From positions 5,642,001-5,706,000 of the forward strand of contig NZ_CP008896.1 of the NCBI RefSeq assembly GCF_000730425.1: a DNA stretch of 64,000 nucleotides, in the 5' to 3' direction. Under the pieces are notes generated by a model. The model was given only the letters and a program-made list of their open reading frames with translations. It did not search any database and had not been told where the DNA came from. Source of the stretch: Pseudomonas fluorescens (GTDB lineage: Bacteria; Pseudomonadota; Gammaproteobacteria; Pseudomonadales; Pseudomonadaceae). Positions 9,229-17,895 of this stretch are shown here, piece by piece. The translations under genes and the position numbers were made by a program. How positions within the stretch are numbered: position 1 is the first letter of the stretch; the number at the start of each line of letters is the position of its first letter.

Positions 9229-9696
9229 ATGGCTACCGAACACGAAAACACTTCCGCCGAAGACCAGGCCCTGGCTGATGAATGGGCGGCTGCCCTGGAA
9301 GAAACCGGCGATGCGGGCCAGGACGATATCGACGCCTTGCTGGCCGCCGATGCCGCCACTGCGCCGGTGGGCAACCGCTTGCCCATGGAAGAGTTCGGCA
9401 GCGTGCCGAAGAACCATGAGCCGGTCTCGCTCGATGGTCCCAACCTGGACGTGATCCTCGATATCCCAGTATCGATTTCCATGGAAGTGGGCAGCACTGA
9501 AATCAATATCCGTAACCTGCTGCAGCTTAACCAGGGGTCGGTGATCGAGCTCGACCGCCTGGCCGGCGAGCCGCTGGATGTGCTGGTCAACGGGACGCTG
9601 ATCGCCCATGGCGAAGTGGTGGTGGTCAACGAGAAGTTCGGCATCCGCCTGACTGATGTGATCAGCCCTAGCGAACGTATCAAGAAGCTGCGCTGA
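9229..9696 (+). CDS. fliN: FliN, flagellar motor switch protein
   Basis: A 155-residue protein, counting from the ATG at 9229, which follows GAGGAC. An upstream in-frame start at 9208 would add seven residues without a ribosome site. The N-terminal half is acidic and variable. The C-terminal SpoA domain (about 75-152) contains the VPVSISMEVG-like opening and the ALDVLVNG-type turn typical of FliN. It lines the bottom of the C-ring and binds FliH to recruit the export ATPase. fliO starts two bases later. Confidence 0.96.
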   Translation: MATEHENTSAEDQALADEWAAALEETGDAGQDDIDALLAADAATAPVGNRLPMEEFGSVPKNHEPVSLDGPNLDVILDIPVSISMEVGSTEINIRNLLQLNQGSVIELDRLAGEPLDVLVNGTLIAHGEVVVVNEKFGIRLTDVISPSERIKKLR

Positions 9697-9697
9697 G

Positions 9698-10132
9698 ATG
9701 GGGCGTCGCTGGCTGGGACTCTTGTGGGCGCTGCCGCTGGGCGCATTCGCCGCTGAACCGCTGGCCCAGGCCGCAGCCCCAGCTGCCGGCGGCAACGTGG
9801 CCGGGCAACTGACCCAGTTGGTGCTTGGCCTGCTGCTGGTGGTGGGGTTGATCTTTGTCCTCGCCTGGTTATTGCGTCGGGTGCAGCGGATCGGCCCGGG
9901 CAATGCCCAGGTCATCGAACTGATCGGTTCGCGAGCCCTTGGGCCGCGTGATCGCCTGGTGCTGGTGCAGGTGGGTGAGGAGCAGATCCTGCTCGGCCTG
10001 ACCCCAGGCCGGATTACCCCGTTGCACGTGCTCAAGCATCCGGTGAGCGTGGCCCAGACCGAGGCCGCCACGCCGGAATTCGCCCAGCGCCTGCTGGAAT
10101 TGATGGGCAAGGACCAGAAGGATAAGAAGTAA
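9698..10132 (+). CDS. fliO: FliO, flagellar export gate assembly protein
   Basis: A 144-residue protein with a cleavable-looking hydrophobic start (residues 1-19), a periplasmic Ala-rich stretch, one transmembrane helix (about 40-62) and a cytoplasmic domain containing the conserved [17 protein letters not shown] segment. FliO helps assemble the FliP ring and is absent from the final gate. The last base of its stop codon is the first base of the fliP start. FliO is poorly conserved, but this motif and the position are clear. Confidence 0.95.
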   Translation: MGRRWLGLLWALPLGAFAAEPLAQAAAPAAGGNVAGQLTQLVLGLLLVVGLIFVLAWLLRRVQRIGPGNAQVIELIGSRALGPRDRLVLVQVGEEQILLGLTPGRITPLHVLKHPVSVAQTEAATPEFAQRLLELMGKDQKDKK

Positions 10133-10875
10133 TGCGCGTTCTATTGACGCTCATGCTGTTGCTGGCAGCGCCCCTGGCGTTCGGCGCGGACCCGTTGTCG
10201 ATCCCGGCGATCACCCTGGGCACCAACGCGGCCGGGGCCCAGGAGTATTCGGTCAGCCTGCAGATCCTGCTGATCATGACTGCGCTGAGTTTTATCCCGG
10301 CGTTCGTCATGCTCATGACCAGCTTCACCCGGATCATCATTGTGTTCTCGATCCTGCGCCAGGCCCTGGGCCTGCAGCAGACACCGTCGAACCAGATCCT
10401 GACCGGCATGGCGCTGTTTCTGACGCTGTTCATCATGGCGCCGGTGTTCGACAAGGTGAACCAGCAGGCCCTGCAGCCCTACCTGGCAGAGAAAATGACG
10501 GCCCAGGACGCGGTGCAAAAGGCCCAGGGCCCGATCAAGGACTTCATGCTGTCGCAGACCCGCTCCAGTGACCTGGAACTGTTTGTGCGCCTGTCCAAGC
10601 GTACCGATATCCTCAGCCCGGACCAGGCACCGTTGACGATCCTGGTACCGGCGTTCGTCACCTCGGAGTTGAAGACGGCGTTTCAGATCGGCTTCATGAT
10701 CTTTATCCCGTTCCTGATCATCGACCTGGTGGTGGCCAGTGTGCTGATGGCCATGGGTATGATGATGCTGTCGCCGCTGATTATCTCGTTGCCCTTCAAG
10801 ATCATGCTGTTTGTCTTGGTGGATGGTTGGGCGCTGATTATCGGCACCCTGGCCGGCAGCTTCGGAGGGGTATAG
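10132..10875 (+). CDS. fliP: FliP, flagellar type III export gate protein
   Basis: A 247-residue membrane protein with an N-terminal signal sequence (cleavage near residue 18, AFGAD) and four further hydrophobic helices. The family signature [18 protein letters not shown] occurs at about residues 53-70 and the C-terminal [19 protein letters not shown] at about 215-235. FliP forms the pentameric core of the FliPQR export gate in the MS-ring. The start overlaps the fliO stop by one base and fliQ follows after 4 bases. Confidence 0.98.
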   Translation: MRVLLTLMLLLAAPLAFGADPLSIPAITLGTNAAGAQEYSVSLQILLIMTALSFIPAFVMLMTSFTRIIIVFSILRQALGLQQTPSNQILTGMALFLTLFIMAPVFDKVNQQALQPYLAEKMTAQDAVQKAQGPIKDFMLSQTRSSDLELFVRLSKRTDILSPDQAPLTILVPAFVTSELKTAFQIGFMIFIPFLIIDLVVASVLMAMGMMMLSPLIISLPFKIMLFVLVDGWALIIGTLAGSFGGV

Positions 10876-10879
10876 CGCC

Positions 10880-11149
10880 ATGACCCCGGAAGTCGCCGTC
10901 GACCTGTTTCGTGAAGCACTCTGGCTGACCACCCTGATAGTTGCCGTGCTGGTGGTGCCCAGCCTCCTGGTGGGTTTGCTGGTGGCGATGTTCCAGGCCG
11001 CCACGCAGATCAACGAACAGACCTTGAGCTTTCTCCCGCGCTTGCTGGTGATGCTGGTCACGCTGATCGTTGCCGGCCCCTGGCTGGTGCAGACCTTCAT
11101 GGAATACATCCTGCAGTTGTACGGCAGTATTCCGCAGTTGATCGGCTGA
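10880..11149 (+). CDS. fliQ: FliQ, flagellar export gate protein
   Basis: An 89-residue protein with two transmembrane helices (about residues 15-40 and 50-75) and the conserved TQINEQTLSFLPRL loop between them. Four copies wrap the FliPR core of the export gate. It lies between fliP and fliR with 4-base gaps on both sides, and its length matches the family. Confidence 0.98.
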   Translation: MTPEVAVDLFREALWLTTLIVAVLVVPSLLVGLLVAMFQAATQINEQTLSFLPRLLVMLVTLIVAGPWLVQTFMEYILQLYGSIPQLIG

Positions 11150-11153
11150 CCTG

Positions 11154-11939
11154 ATGCAGTCCTTGCTGGCGTTGACCGACACCCAGATCAGTACCTGGGT
11201 GGCCGCGTTCATCCTGCCGCTGTTTCGTGTGGGCGCCTTGCTGATGACCATGCCGGTGATCGGCACGACCCTGGTCCCCAAGCGTGTACGCCTGTTTTTC
11301 ACGGTAGCGATTACCGTGGTTATCGTGCCCACGTTGCCAGCGATGCCGCCGGTCAACGCCCTGGACCTCAGTGCGCTGCTGTTGATTGCCGAACAGATCC
11401 TGATCGGCGCCTTGATGGGCTTCTCCCTGACCTTGTTCTTCCAGGCCTTCGTGATTGCCGGGCAAATCGTCTCGATCCAGATGGGCATGGGCTTCGCCTC
11501 CATGGTCGACCCCACCAACGGCGTATCGGTGGCGGTCATCGGGCAGTTCCTGACCATGCTGGTGACCCTGCTGTTCCTGGCCATGAACGGTCACCTGGTG
11601 GCCTTTGAAATTCTCACTGAAAGCTTCACCACCTTGCCGGTGGGCGAGGGCCTGATCGTCAATCACTTCTGGGAAGTGGTCGGGCGCCTCAGTTGGGTGC
11701 TGGGCGCGGCGTTGCTTCTGGTGTTGCCGGCGATCACAGCATTGCTGGTGGTCAACATTGCCTTTGGCGTGATGACCCGTGCCGCGCCGCAATTGAACAT
11801 CTTCGCCATTGGTTTCCCACTGACCCTGGTGTTGGGCCTGGGGATTTTCTGGATCGGCCTGGCCGACATTCTCAATCAGTATCAACCGCTGGCCAGTGAT
11901 GCCTTGCAGTTCTTACGTGATCTGGCACGGGCGCGCTGA
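11154..11939 (+). CDS. fliR: FliR, flagellar export gate protein
   Basis: A 261-residue integral membrane protein with about six hydrophobic helices. Conserved features include the F-R-V-GALLMTMP segment near residue 25 and the GFAS-DPTNG-motif (about residues 110-125). FliR completes the FliP5-Q4-R1 export gate. It lies between fliQ and flhB; the flhB ATG begins three bases after the stop, consistent with coupled expression of FliR and FlhB, which are fused in some bacteria. Confidence 0.97.
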   Translation: MQSLLALTDTQISTWVAAFILPLFRVGALLMTMPVIGTTLVPKRVRLFFTVAITVVIVPTLPAMPPVNALDLSALLLIAEQILIGALMGFSLTLFFQAFVIAGQIVSIQMGMGFASMVDPTNGVSVAVIGQFLTMLVTLLFLAMNGHLVAFEILTESFTTLPVGEGLIVNHFWEVVGRLSWVLGAALLLVLPAITALLVVNIAFGVMTRAAPQLNIFAIGFPLTLVLGLGIFWIGLADILNQYQPLASDALQFLRDLARAR

Positions 11940-11942
11940 GCC

Positions 11943-13079
11943 ATGGCCGAGAGCGAGAGTGGTCAGGACAAAACAGAAGACCCCACGGAGAAACGTAAAA
12001 AGGACTCCCGGGAAAAGGGCGAGATTGCCCGTTCCAAAGAGCTCAACACCCTGGCGGTGATGCTCGCCGGTGCCGGCGGCCTGCTGATCTACGGCGGCGG
12101 CCTGGCACAGGACCTGATGGAGATCATGAAGCACAGCTTCTCCCTGCCCCGGGACGTGTTGCTGGACCCGCGCGCCATGGGCATCTACCTGCTGCATTCG
12201 GGGAAAATCGCGATCCTGGCCTCGCAGCCGGTATTGATCACCTTGCTCCTGGCGGCGATCATCGGCCCGATCTCCCTCGGCGGCTGGCTGTTCGCTGCTG
12301 GCAGCATGGCACCCAAATTCAGTCGGATGAACCCCGGCGCCGGGATCAAGCGCATGTTCTCGGCCAAGGCCGTGGTGGAACTGCTCAAGGCCCTGGCGAA
12401 GTTCTTCATCATCCTGTTCGTGGCGTTGGTGGTGTTGAAGTCAGACATCGACGACTTGCTGCGCATCGCCCATGAACCGCTGGAACTGGCAATCATCCAT
12501 AGTGTGCAGTTGGTGGGCTGGAGTGCCTTGTGGATGGCCTGTGGCCTGATCCTGATTGCGGCGGTGGATGCGCCGATCCAGTTGTGGGAAAGCCACAAGA
12601 AACTGCTGATGACCAAGCAGGAAGTGCGCGACGAACACAAGGACCAGGAAGGCAAGCCGGAAGTGAAGCAGCGCATTCGCCAGCTGCAACGCGAAATGTC
12701 CCAGCGCAAGATGATGGCTTCGGTGCCCGATGCCGATGTGGTCATCACCAACCCGACTCACTACGCCGTGGCCCTCAAGTACGACCCGGAGAAGGGCGGT
12801 GCGCCGATGCTGCTGGCCAAGGGCAGTGACTTCACCGCGTTGAAAATCCGTGAAATTGCGGTGGCCAACGACATCCTGCTGCTGGAGTCGCCAGCGCTGG
12901 CGCGTTCGATTTTCTACTCCACCGACCTGGACCAGGAAATCCCCGCCGGGTTGTATCTGGCAGTGGCGCAGGTGCTGGCCTATGTCTATCAGATTCGCCA
13001 ATACCGCGCGGGCAAGGGCAAACGCCCGGATCCGCTCAAGGATTTGCCGATTCCGCCGGATTTGCGCCGCGATTCTTGA
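11943..13079 (+). CDS. flhB: FlhB, export switch protein
   Basis: A 378-residue protein. The charged amphipathic start is followed by four transmembrane helices (between residues 30 and 210), a cytoplasmic linker helix, and the autocleaving NPTH motif at residues 270-273, then the FlhB-C domain. Self-cleavage between Asn and Pro lets FliK switch export specificity. It is the last gene of the fliL run. The ancestral partner flhA is separated here by 1.26 kb holding REP elements and an insertion. Confidence 0.98.
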   Translation: MAESESGQDKTEDPTEKRKKDSREKGEIARSKELNTLAVMLAGAGGLLIYGGGLAQDLMEIMKHSFSLPRDVLLDPRAMGIYLLHSGKIAILASQPVLITLLLAAIIGPISLGGWLFAAGSMAPKFSRMNPGAGIKRMFSAKAVVELLKALAKFFIILFVALVVLKSDIDDLLRIAHEPLELAIIHSVQLVGWSALWMACGLILIAAVDAPIQLWESHKKLLMTKQEVRDEHKDQEGKPEVKQRIRQLQREMSQRKMMASVPDADVVITNPTHYAVALKYDPEKGGAPMLLAKGSDFTALKIREIAVANDILLLESPALARSIFYSTDLDQEIPAGLYLAVAQVLAYVYQIRQYRAGKGKRPDPLKDLPIPPDLRRDS

Positions 13080-13104
13080 GTTTGGTTGTGGCCTGCACCG
13101 GCCT

Positions 13105-13162
13105 CATCGCCGGCAAGCCGGCTCCTACCGTTTGTTGTGGGAGTCGGGCTTGCCCGCGATGG
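13105..13162. repeat. Adjacent REP elements, one of each class
   Basis: A class B element in reverse orientation (13105-13128, ATCGCCGGCAAGCCGGCTCC core) is followed eight bases later by a class A-like element (13137-13162, GTGGGAGTCGGGCTTGCCCG). Two REP classes side by side are unusual. They lie 25 bases after flhB, where they may also act as a hairpin at the end of the fliL-flhB transcript. Confidence 0.8.
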
Positions 13163-13303
13163 CGTCGGAACTGGCGACCTGATCGCCCAGGTGGCCACAT
13201 ACCGTCCGTCAAAATCCCTTCAAGCCTGTCGACTTTGACGGTATCCAGCTCCCGTGCAGCGCGCTCTGATAGGCCGGAAAATGCACGGTTCGGGAGAGGG
13301 GTA

Positions 13304-13401
13304 ATGGCAATTGGCACAGTGAAGTGGTTCAACGACAGGTGGAATATGAGGTTGTCGAGGGCCCAAAAGGCAAACAGGCAGCCAGCGCCAGGCCGCTCTA
13401 G
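13304..13401 (+). pseudogene. Cold-shock protein gene with internal deletion and frameshift
   Basis: The ATG at 13304, preceded by GAGAGGGG, opens MAIGTVKWFND, the diagnostic start of CspA-family proteins. From 13336, in another frame, the sequence reads QVEYEVVEGPKGKQAASARP and stops at TAG 13399-13401, which is the usual CspA C-terminus. The middle, about 35 codons including both RNA-binding RNP motifs, is missing and the join is out of frame, so no functional cold-shock protein can be made. The csp start codon and ribosome site are now in frame with the downstream orphan frame ending at 13645, giving a 113-codon chimeric ORF by chance or otherwise. Confidence 0.75.
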
Positions 13402-13423
13402 GCCCTGGCACAACCGATCACCG

Positions 13424-13645
13424 GTGATCCTCAAGCAAAAGTTGGAAGGCTTCTACTCTTGCCATGCCAAAGCGCAGGAAGGGTGTGCTGAGTATTGGGT
13501 TAAGGTCTTACCGCTACGGGGGGCAGTTAATAGCAATGTCGATTCGATCAAGCGCGGATTGCTGGAGGAAGGCTATTCTGATGCTGAAATTGAGGTGGCC
13601 CGAGAGCAGTTACATCAACTGAATCAACAACAAGGGTGGTACTAA
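13424..13645 (+). pseudogene. Orphan C-terminal toxin-like reading frame (fragment)
   Basis: An open frame that ends at TAA 13643-13645, directly against the ATG of the DUF6392 gene. The last 55 or so residues (from CAEYWVKVLPLRG to LHQLNQQQGWY) look like a genuine protein end, with a helix GLLEEGYSDAEIEVAREQLH. No convincing start of its own is visible: a GTG at 13424 and the csp ATG at 13304 are in frame, but the first third is the duplicated promoter sequence. The arrangement of a protein tail fused to the next gene's start is typical of displaced polymorphic-toxin tails with their immunity genes; that role is inferred and I do not recognise the fold. Base composition is lower in GC than flhB or flhA. 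Confidence 0.5.
13430..13454 (+). repeat. Left copy of 25-bp direct repeat (broken flhA promoter copy)
   Basis: These 25 bases are identical to 14244-14268. In the right copy the repeat is part of the flhA sigma54 promoter. Here a five-base insertion (ACTCT, 13455-13459) puts 15 instead of 10 bases between GG (13444-13445) and GC (13461-13462), so this copy should not work as a promoter. Weaker similarity continues for about ten bases beyond. Confidence 0.9.
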
Positions 13646-14107
13646 ATGGACGCCACAACGATTGCGCTGTGGATCAAAAGCTTGGGGCGCCCTTATGAGT
13701 CCCTGGTCTCAGAGGGCATCATTCCCAATATGCCTTTGCGAGAGCTTTATAAAGGGAGGAACTGGCTTGATATTGAGCCAGAGGAAGGAATGGAGTTGAG
13801 TTTTTCCGCTGAATCCAAGTGTTTGGAAGCGCTATATATCATTCTTGTTCCAGTTGTTGAGGAGCAGGCTGTATATCGCGGCGAACTGCCAACACCGCTG
13901 GCTTTGTCGATGAGTCAGGCTGACGTGAAGGACTCCTTCGGCGTTCCTTTAGAGTCTAAAGGCCCGACACAACTTCCACTAAATAGAAAGACAGGGGGGT
14001 GGGATGCGTATGAGCTTGAAGCCTCAGCGTACCCGAACGCCAAGTTGATGTTTAAGTATGCGGAGAACCGTCAGGTTAATACATTGGTGTTCACTCTCCG
14101 GGTTTAA
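13646..14107 (+). CDS. DUF6392-like protein, possible immunity protein
   Basis: A 153-residue, soluble, acidic protein without signal peptide or membrane segment. I associate the start (LGRPYESLVSEGIIP) and the ELSFSAESKCLEAL segment with the Pseudomonas DUF6392 family, whose members often sit beside toxin or bacteriocin genes; this is from memory. GGGTGG at 13634-13639 provides a ribosome site. It follows the orphan frame without a gap, suggesting the pair moved together. Codon use and GC are clearly lower than in the flanking flagellar genes, a sign of transfer. No biochemical function is known to me; immunity is an inference from context. Confidence 0.7.
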   Translation: MDATTIALWIKSLGRPYESLVSEGIIPNMPLRELYKGRNWLDIEPEEGMELSFSAESKCLEALYIILVPVVEEQAVYRGELPTPLALSMSQADVKDSFGVPLESKGPTQLPLNRKTGGWDAYELEASAYPNAKLMFKYAENRQVNTLVFTLRV

Positions 14108-14169
14108 TCTTCTCAAAACAGGCGCGCTGCCGGCCAATTAAGCGGCACGCGTCTGTTAGTGCTTCGGTT

Positions 14170-14205
14170 TCGGTCAGTTAGCGAAGACGCCCGCTGACCG
14201 ATTTT
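14170..14205 (+). terminator. Likely terminator after the DUF6392 gene
   Basis: Stem TCGGTCAG (14170-14177) pairs with CTGACCGA (14194-14201) and is followed by TTTT. The loop is long (16 bases), so strength is uncertain. It would shield flhA from read-through of the inserted module. Confidence 0.45.
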
Positions 14206-14243
14206 ACAGCCCACCAGCCTACGAATTCCCCCATTCAGTCGCT

Positions 14244-14268
14244 CTCAAGCAAAAGTTGGAAGGCTTCT
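14244..14268 (+). repeat. Right copy of 25-bp direct repeat
   Basis: Identical to 13430-13454, with 814 bases from one copy to the next. It overlaps the -24 side of the flhA promoter, so whatever created the duplication left a working promoter next to flhA. Confidence 0.9.
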
Positions 14269-14272
14269 TGCA
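14256..14272 (+). promoter_or_regulatory. Probable sigma54 promoter of flhA
   Basis: TTGGAAGGCTTCTTGCA has GG at 14258-14259 and GC at 14270-14271, separated by ten bases, with TTGG and TTGCA boxes. It lies about 65 bases upstream of the flhA GTG. Class II RpoN/FleQ control of flhA-flhF-fleN-fliA in P. aeruginosa supports the reading. Three positions differ from the best consensus. Confidence 0.65.
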
Positions 14273-14337
14273 ATGCCGCCTGCAAGACGCCAAACCGCGT
14301 CAAAACTTTGCTTCAAAGGACACGAGGAATACCGGTG

Positions 14338-16467
14338 GTGGATCGCTCTCAAATGCTCGGCACGGCCCGCAGCACCCTGACGGACCTCTCGCGAGGCAAT
14401 CTGGGTGTGCCGTTGTTGTTGCTGGTGATGCTGGCAATGATGATGTTGCCGATGCCGCCGTTTCTGCTGGACGTGTTCTTTACCTTCAACATTGCCCTGT
14501 CCATTGTCGTGCTGCTGGTCTGCGTGTACGCGCTGCGACCTTTGGATTTCGCGGTCTTCCCCACTATTTTGCTGGTTGCCACGCTGCTGCGCCTGGCCCT
14601 TAACGTGGCCTCCACGCGGGTGGTGATGCTGCACGGCCAGGACGGTCACGCCGCTGCGGGCAAGGTGATCCAGGCCTTCGGTGAGGTGGTGATCGGCGGT
14701 AACTACGTGGTGGGTATCGTGGTGTTCGCGATCCTGATGATCATCAACTTCGTGGTGGTGACCAAGGGCGCCGGGCGGATTTCCGAGGTGAGCGCGCGGT
14801 TTACCCTCGACGCCATGCCCGGCAAGCAAATGGCGATCGACGCCGACCTCAATGCTGGCCTGATCGACCAGAACCAGGCCAAGGCCCGCCGTTCCGAAGT
14901 GGCCCAGGAAGCCGAGTTCTACGGTTCCATGGACGGTGCCAGCAAATTCGTGCGCGGTGACGCCATCGCCGGTTTGCTGATCCTGTTTATCAACCTGATC
15001 GGCGGCATGGCCGTCGGTATTTTCCAGCACGGCATGACCTTTGGCGATGCGGGCAAGGTTTACGCCCTGCTGACCATCGGTGACGGTTTGGTGGCGCAAT
15101 TGCCATCACTGTTGTTATCGACCGCTGCGGCGATCATGGTGACCCGTGCGTCCGGCTCCGAAGACATGGGCAAGCAGATCAATCGCCAGATGTTCGCCTC
15201 GCCCAAGGCCCTGGCCGTGGCGGCCGGCATCATGGCGATCATGGGGATTGTGCCGGGCATGCCGCACTTCTCCTTCCTGACCATGGCCGCCCTGGCGGCG
15301 GGAGGGGCGTACCTGTTCTGGAAGAAGCAGAACACCATCAAGGTCCAGGCTTTGAAAGAGGTGGAGCGCCAGCAGGACCTGCTGCCATCGCCGGCCCGCG
15401 CCCAGGAAACCAAGGAGTTGGGCTGGGATGACGTGACGCCCATCGACATGATCGGCCTGGAAGTCGGCTACCGCCTGATCCCCCTGGTGGATCGCAACCA
15501 GGGCGGCCAGTTACTGGCACGGATCAAGGGTGTACGCAAGAAGTTGTCCCAGGACCTGGGCTTTTTGATGCCCACCGTGCATATCCGCGACAACCTCGAC
15601 CTGGCCCCCAGTGCCTACCGCCTGACCCTGATGGGCGTGACCCTGGCTGAAGCCGAGATCTACCCCGACCGCGAGTTGGCGATCAACCCGGGCCAGGTGT
15701 TCGGTACCCTCAGTGGCATAACCGCCAAAGATCCGGCTTTTGGCCTGGACGCGGTGTGGATCGAAGTCAGCCAGCGTAGCCAGGCGCAGTCCCTGGGTTA
15801 CACGGTGGTCGACGCGAGCACTGTGGTTGCCACGCACCTCAACCAGATTCTGTACAAGCACTCCCATGAGTTGATTGGCCACGAAGAAGTCCAGCAACTC
15901 ATGCAATTGCTGGCCAAAGCCTCGCCAAAACTGGCCGAAGAGTTGGTGCCCGGGGTGTTGTCGCTGTCGCAACTGCTCAAGGTGCTGCAGGCACTGCTGG
16001 CCGAACAGGTGCCGGTACGGGACATTCGCAGCATTGCCGAGGCTATCGCCAACAATGCCGCCAAGAGTCAAGATACTGCCGCTCTGGTGGCAGCGGTGCG
16101 CGTCGGTTTGTCCCGTGCCATCGTCCAAAGCATTGTAGGGCTTGACTCCGAGCTGCCTGTCATCACCTTGGAGCCAAGGTTGGAACAAATATTGCTCAAT
16201 AGTATCCAGAAGGCAGGGCAGGGCCAGGAAGAGGGTGTCCTGCTGGAGCCAAGCATGGCTGAAAAGCTGCAGCGTTCGTTGATCGACGCCGCACAGCGCC
16301 AGGAAATGCAGGGCCAACCGGTGATTCTGCTGGTGGCAGGCCCCGTCCGGGCGATGTTGTCGCGGTTCGGACGCCTGGCAGTACCGAATTTGCACGTATT
16401 GGCTTATCAGGAAATCCCTGACAACAAGCAAGTGACTATCGTCGCGACAGTAGGGCCCAACGGCTGA
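14338..16467 (+). CDS. flhA: FlhA, flagellar export gate protein
   Basis: A 709-residue protein from the GTG at 14338; GAGGAA at 14324-14329 decides this start over a longer in-frame opening at 14308. The N-terminal half has eight hydrophobic helices, with the conserved FHIPEP-type cytoplasmic loop around VTKGAGRISEVSARFTLDAM (about 145-165). The C-terminal half (about 345-709) is the nonameric cytoplasmic ring that receives export substrates and chaperones. It starts the flhA-flhF-fleN-fliA unit. Confidence 0.98.
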   Translation: MDRSQMLGTARSTLTDLSRGNLGVPLLLLVMLAMMMLPMPPFLLDVFFTFNIALSIVVLLVCVYALRPLDFAVFPTILLVATLLRLALNVASTRVVMLHGQDGHAAAGKVIQAFGEVVIGGNYVVGIVVFAILMIINFVVVTKGAGRISEVSARFTLDAMPGKQMAIDADLNAGLIDQNQAKARRSEVAQEAEFYGSMDGASKFVRGDAIAGLLILFINLIGGMAVGIFQHGMTFGDAGKVYALLTIGDGLVAQLPSLLLSTAAAIMVTRASGSEDMGKQINRQMFASPKALAVAAGIMAIMGIVPGMPHFSFLTMAALAAGGAYLFWKKQNTIKVQALKEVERQQDLLPSPARAQETKELGWDDVTPIDMIGLEVGYRLIPLVDRNQGGQLLARIKGVRKKLSQDLGFLMPTVHIRDNLDLAPSAYRLTLMGVTLAEAEIYPDRELAINPGQVFGTLSGITAKDPAFGLDAVWIEVSQRSQAQSLGYTVVDASTVVATHLNQILYKHSHELIGHEEVQQLMQLLAKASPKLAEELVPGVLSLSQLLKVLQALLAEQVPVRDIRSIAEAIANNAAKSQDTAALVAAVRVGLSRAIVQSIVGLDSELPVITLEPRLEQILLNSIQKAGQGQEEGVLLEPSMAEKLQRSLIDAAQRQEMQGQPVILLVAGPVRAMLSRFGRLAVPNLHVLAYQEIPDNKQVTIVATVGPNG

Positions 16468-16478
16468 GGTAGTGGGTT

Positions 16479-17795
16479 ATGCAAGTAAAGCGTTTTTTCG
16501 CCGCCGATATGCGTCAGGCCATGAAGCTGGTTCGTGATGAATTGGGCGCCGACGCAGCCATTATCGGTAACCGTCGCATTGCCGGCGGTGTCGAGCTGAC
16601 GGCTGCCCTGGATTACAAACCCCAGGCGTTGGCGCCGCGCGTGCCGAACATGGAACTCGAGGACGAGTTGCGCAAGACCGCCTCGCGCATTGTCTCGGCC
16701 CAGGCCGAACTGAGCATGCGCGGCGACAGCGATGCGACCACCAATCGCCAATTGTTTGCCGGCCTGCCGCTGACTGCGGCCGAGCCACTGGTAGAGCCGA
16801 CCTTCGTCGAGCCGCCACGTCCCGCCGCGCCGGCACCGGCTGCTGCGGTCGACCAGCGCGTGTTCGACTCGATGCGTTTTGAACTCAATGGCCTGCGTGA
16901 ACTGCTGGAAGTACAGCTGGGCTCGCTGGCCTGGAACCAGTTGCAAGGTAGCAAGCCGCAACAGGCCAACCTCTGGCGCCGGCTGCAACGCATCGGCCTG
17001 TCCGGCCCGTTGTCGCGCGATCTGCTGGAACTGACCACCGGTATCGAAGAGCCCCGCCAGGCCTGGCGCATGCTGCTGGCGCACCTGGCGCGGATGATCC
17101 AGACCCCGGAACTCGAACCCCTTGAAGAAGGTGGCGTGATTGCCATGGTCGGCCCTGCCGGCATGGGCAAGACCACCACCCTGGCCAAGCTGGCTGCCCG
17201 TTATGTGCTCAAGTACGGCGCCCATAACATTGCGCTGGTGAGCATGGACAGCTACCGCATCGGGGCCCAGGAACAGCTCAAGACCTTGGGGCGCATCCTC
17301 AATGTGCCGGTGACCCACGTCGACCCGGGCCAGTCCCTGGCCAACGCCCTCGACCCGCTGCTGCGCAAGCGCGTGGTACTGATCGATACCGCCGGCCTGC
17401 AAGCCAGCGACCCGGCATTGCGCCTGCAACTGGAAAGCCTGGCCGGGCGCGGGATCAAGTCGAAAAACTATCTGGTACTTGCAACAACCAGCCAGAAACA
17501 GGTTCTGACTGCTGCGTACCACAGCTACAAACGTTGCGGGCTGGCCGGTTGCATCCTGACTAAGCTGGATGAAACGGCAAGCCTGGGCGAAGTGTTGAGC
17601 CTTGCCATCAGCCATGAATTACCGGTCGCCTACCTGACCGATGGGCCGCGGATCCCGGATGACTTGCATCTGCCGCGCCGTCATCAGTTGGTCAGCCGTG
17701 CGGTCAGTGTGCAAATGCAGGATGAACCCAGTGAAGAGGCGATGGCGGATATGTTCGCCGACCTCTATCACAACCCAGCCAAGCGGGTCGGCTGA
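16479..17795 (+). CDS. flhF: FlhF, SRP-type GTPase for polar flagellar placement
   Basis: A 438-residue protein. A basic N-terminal B domain is followed by a Pro/Ala linker (about 110-125) and an SRP-like NG domain with G1 GPAGMGKTT at residues 225-233, a VSMDSYRIGAQEQL motif, DTAGLQ and TKLDE. In polar-flagellated Pseudomonas, FlhF marks the pole where the first MS-ring is built, and its GTPase is balanced by FleN. It follows flhA by 11 bases; a 100-base gap with no gene precedes fleN. Confidence 0.97.
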   Translation: MQVKRFFAADMRQAMKLVRDELGADAAIIGNRRIAGGVELTAALDYKPQALAPRVPNMELEDELRKTASRIVSAQAELSMRGDSDATTNRQLFAGLPLTAAEPLVEPTFVEPPRPAAPAPAAAVDQRVFDSMRFELNGLRELLEVQLGSLAWNQLQGSKPQQANLWRRLQRIGLSGPLSRDLLELTTGIEEPRQAWRMLLAHLARMIQTPELEPLEEGGVIAMVGPAGMGKTTTLAKLAARYVLKYGAHNIALVSMDSYRIGAQEQLKTLGRILNVPVTHVDPGQSLANALDPLLRKRVVLIDTAGLQASDPALRLQLESLAGRGIKSKNYLVLATTSQKQVLTAAYHSYKRCGLAGCILTKLDETASLGEVLSLAISHELPVAYLTDGPRIPDDLHLPRRHQLVSRAVSVQMQDEPSEEAMADMFADLYHNPAKRVG

Positions 17796-17895
17796 AGGCA
17801 ACACGAAATACAGTGCAATGTACCTACATCGATGGTCTGCAACCGCGGCCACCCTATGTAGCCTGCGGCTAAGCAAGACAAGGTAAAGAAAGAAC

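Noticed and set aside
7776..9746. A 656-codon minus-strand frame across fliL-fliN
   Set aside because: Antisense artefact; no start site and no domain; real genes opposite are complete.
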